From: GCA-020356105 sp041602815
Lineage (GTDB): Bacteria; Pseudomonadota; Alphaproteobacteria; UBA8366; JADFVY01
Length of the DNA stretch: 16,741 nt
Direction: 5' to 3'
Assembly (NCBI GenBank): GCA_041602815.1
Contig: JBFIFO010000087.1
Location: 1 to 16,741 of the forward strand
Shown here: in pieces, positions 15,633-16,741 of the stretch
Position numbering within the stretch: position 1 is the stretch's first letter
Layout of the letters: each line of letters starts with the position of its first letter
Program-made: the position numbers and the translations under genes
The notes under the pieces: model-generated
The model's database searches: none
The model's input: only the letters and a program-made list of their open reading frames with translations
What the model was told of the DNA's origin: nothing

Positions 15633-16043
15633 TTAACCCAGGATGGTCACGGTTCCTGCCGCCGGATCGACCGAAACCTCGTCGCCGGTGCGCAGCGCGG
15701 TGGTGATGTCGGTCTCGAACCGGTCCATGAACGCAAGCCCGGCCAGCGCCGCCCCCTGCGCCATGATCGGGTTCGCCGCGTTCAGCAGCAGCGCCGCCGG
15801 CGCCATGTCGCGCGCCTTCATCTCGTGCAGCATCCACGCGGTGGCGACCCCGCCCTTGGCGGTGTTCAGCACCAGGATCCGGCCGACGTAGGACTCGCCG
15901 CACAGCTTGTGGGCCGGGCGCGAGAACACCCCGGCGATGCGGTCGAGGTCGTAGCGTGCGCTGAAATCGTCCCGCGCGACCAGCGCGAGTCCGGTTACCG
16001 CCGGCCCGATGCCGACATGGCCCCGGATGACCCGGCCGCTCAT
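15633..16043 (-). CDS. Aconitase X swivel-domain subunit (DUF126)
   Basis: The 136-residue protein is the small, swivelling domain of aconitase X, encoded here as a separate subunit. It starts MSGRVIRGHVGIGPAVTGLA and continues with HKLCGESYVGRILVLNTAKG, PAALLLNAANPIMAQGAALA, and a terminal GDEVSVDPAAGTVTILG, all typical of PF01989. Aconitase X enzymes dehydrate hydroxy acids, for example cis-3-hydroxy-L-proline in bacteria or mevalonate 5-phosphate in archaea. The segment after VLVLNT reads AKGGVAT, unlike the Gly-Ser-Ser type motif I remember from characterised members. ATG 16043 overlaps the stop of the large-subunit gene as ATGA; a longer start at 16064 would intrude into that gene. Confidence 0.87.
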   Translation of the reverse strand: MSGRVIRGHVGIGPAVTGLALVARDDFSARYDLDRIAGVFSRPAHKLCGESYVGRILVLNTAKGGVATAWMLHEMKARDMAPAALLLNAANPIMAQGAALAGLAFMDRFETDITTALRTGDEVSVDPAAGTVTILG

Positions 16044-16741
16044 CGCGTCATCCTGCCGCTGCACGCCGCATCGATGCAGCGCTCCAGCGGCGCCAGCACC
16101 GGCTCGTAGCCGTAGCCGGCGATGATGTTGACCAGCTTCGCCGAGTTCGTCAGCAGGCGCTTCCAGCCGTTCGCCTCGCCGGTCTCGCGCGCATACATCT
16201 GGTAGAAGCAGACGCCCTTCAGCACGATGCCGCCGGCCGCCTCGATGGTCGCGGTGATGCCCATGCGGTCGCAGGCGGACTTGACCTCCGGCGAGGTCGC
16301 GGCGATCAGGGTGGTCCGGTCGCTGACCCTCCGTCCTTCGAGCAGCCGGGCGATCCGCTGCATCTCGACCAGCGACTGCTGCGGCGCCGCGAACACGACG
16401 ACGTCGACGCCGTCCTCGTGCAGACCGAAGCCGTCGTAGAAATCCTCCATGTCGGCCCGCGTGAGCGTCACCGGATCGGGTATCCTGCCGTCGAACACGT
16501 CGCCGAGGCGCCGCGCCTCGGGCGTGACGCCCACCATGTGGAACAGGGGCACCGAGCCATAACTCGCCAGCGCCGCGCCGAAGTGCTTGAGCTCGTCGGA
16601 GGTCGGCGTACCGTCGATTCCCTCGAGCACCGGCACGGTCCAGTACGACCCGCAGGCGCGCCCGACGACCCCGCCCAGTGCGCCCCAGTCGCTCAACGTT
16701 GCGGGCCGGTCCGTGACGACGAAGCGGTGCGTGCCGCGCCG
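16040..16741 (-). CDS. Aconitase X catalytic subunit, C-terminal part
   Basis: The frame is open to the right edge, so only the last 233 codons are seen; the start lies outside the window. The segment SDWGALGGVVGRACGSYWTVPV, then VPLFHMVGVTPEA, VVVFAAPQQSLVEMQRIARLL, and a C-terminal TNSAKLVNIIAGYGYEP, match the aconitase X catalytic domain (PF04412, DUF521), an iron-sulphur hydro-lyase. Visible cysteines, in RACGSYW, KGVCFYQ, and ERCIDAACSG, are possible cluster ligands, but others may lie upstream. It pairs with the swivel subunit encoded next (ATGA overlap) to give a heteromeric enzyme. The substrate is unknown; the downstream acyltransferase suggests a carbon-acid pathway in place of the proline pathway. 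Confidence 0.9.
   Translation of the reverse strand, partial: RRGTHRFVVTDRPATLSDWGALGGVVGRACGSYWTVPVLEGIDGTPTSDELKHFGAALASYGSVPLFHMVGVTPEARRLGDVFDGRIPDPVTLTRADMEDFYDGFGLHEDGVDVVVFAAPQQSLVEMQRIARLLEGRRVSDRTTLIAATSPEVKSACDRMGITATIEAAGGIVLKGVCFYQMYARETGEANGWKRLLTNSAKLVNIIAGYGYEPVLAPLERCIDAACSGRMTR

Noticed and set aside
14625..15706. Two long plus-strand frames opposite the phosphate acyltransferase gene
   Set aside because: They are antisense shadows of a full-length PF01515 protein, with Ser/Ala/Arg- or Arg/His-rich composition and no motif.

Overview
The window looks like chromosomal DNA from a GC-rich alphaproteobacterium, plausibly near Rhodospirillales (the order is an inference from gene content only). 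Supporting signs are the clpS-clpA pair, a Phasin_2-type granule protein, a COG3146 acyltransferase, a DUF938 methyltransferase, strong GC preference at third codon positions, and many tight ATGA/GTGA/TGATG gene junctions. I see no tRNA, rRNA, CRISPR array, insertion sequence or phage gene. The coding is dense and intact, with no frameshift.

Region 1 (1-5418) is the most interesting part. After a truncated secreted or membrane protein on the minus strand and an AT-rich regulatory block, a zinc-ribbon metallopeptidase (379-1506, +) runs tail to tail into an Anbu-type bacterial proteasome homologue (1430-2194, -), overlapping it by 77 bp. Anbu is divergent from a circularly permuted ATP-grasp protein (2317-3777, +). 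An alpha-E protein (3777-4715, +) follows with a one-base stop/start overlap, and then an unrecognised two-helix membrane protein (4810-5418, +). ATP-grasp, alpha-E and Anbu are a known genomic association predicted to make and degrade a peptide or peptide-like tag. The transglutaminase-like member usually found with them is not in the window.

Region 2 (5413-9377): a convergent hairpin separates region 1 from a minus-strand pair, a HerA-like DUF853 ATPase and a DUF938 methyltransferase that overlap by 4 bp. Divergent to this pair is a COG3146 FemAB-like acyltransferase, followed by a candidate 53-residue membrane protein and a strong intrinsic terminator.

Region 3 (9412-12935): clpS and clpA form a minus-strand operon for the N-degron adaptor and its unfoldase, with a 4-bp overlap. 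A zinc-ribbon SAM methyltransferase is divergent to clpS.

Region 4 (12935-14571): two minus-strand single genes, each followed by an intrinsic terminator. One is a phasin with an in-frame tandem repeat. The other is an outer-membrane beta-barrel candidate with a signal peptide.

Region 5 (14693-16741): a minus-strand operon encodes the aconitase X catalytic subunit (cut by the window edge), the aconitase X swivel subunit, and a phosphate acetyl/butyryltransferase-family enzyme. It suggests a small, uncharacterised carbon pathway that dehydrates a hydroxy acid and handles an acyl-CoA or acyl-phosphate.
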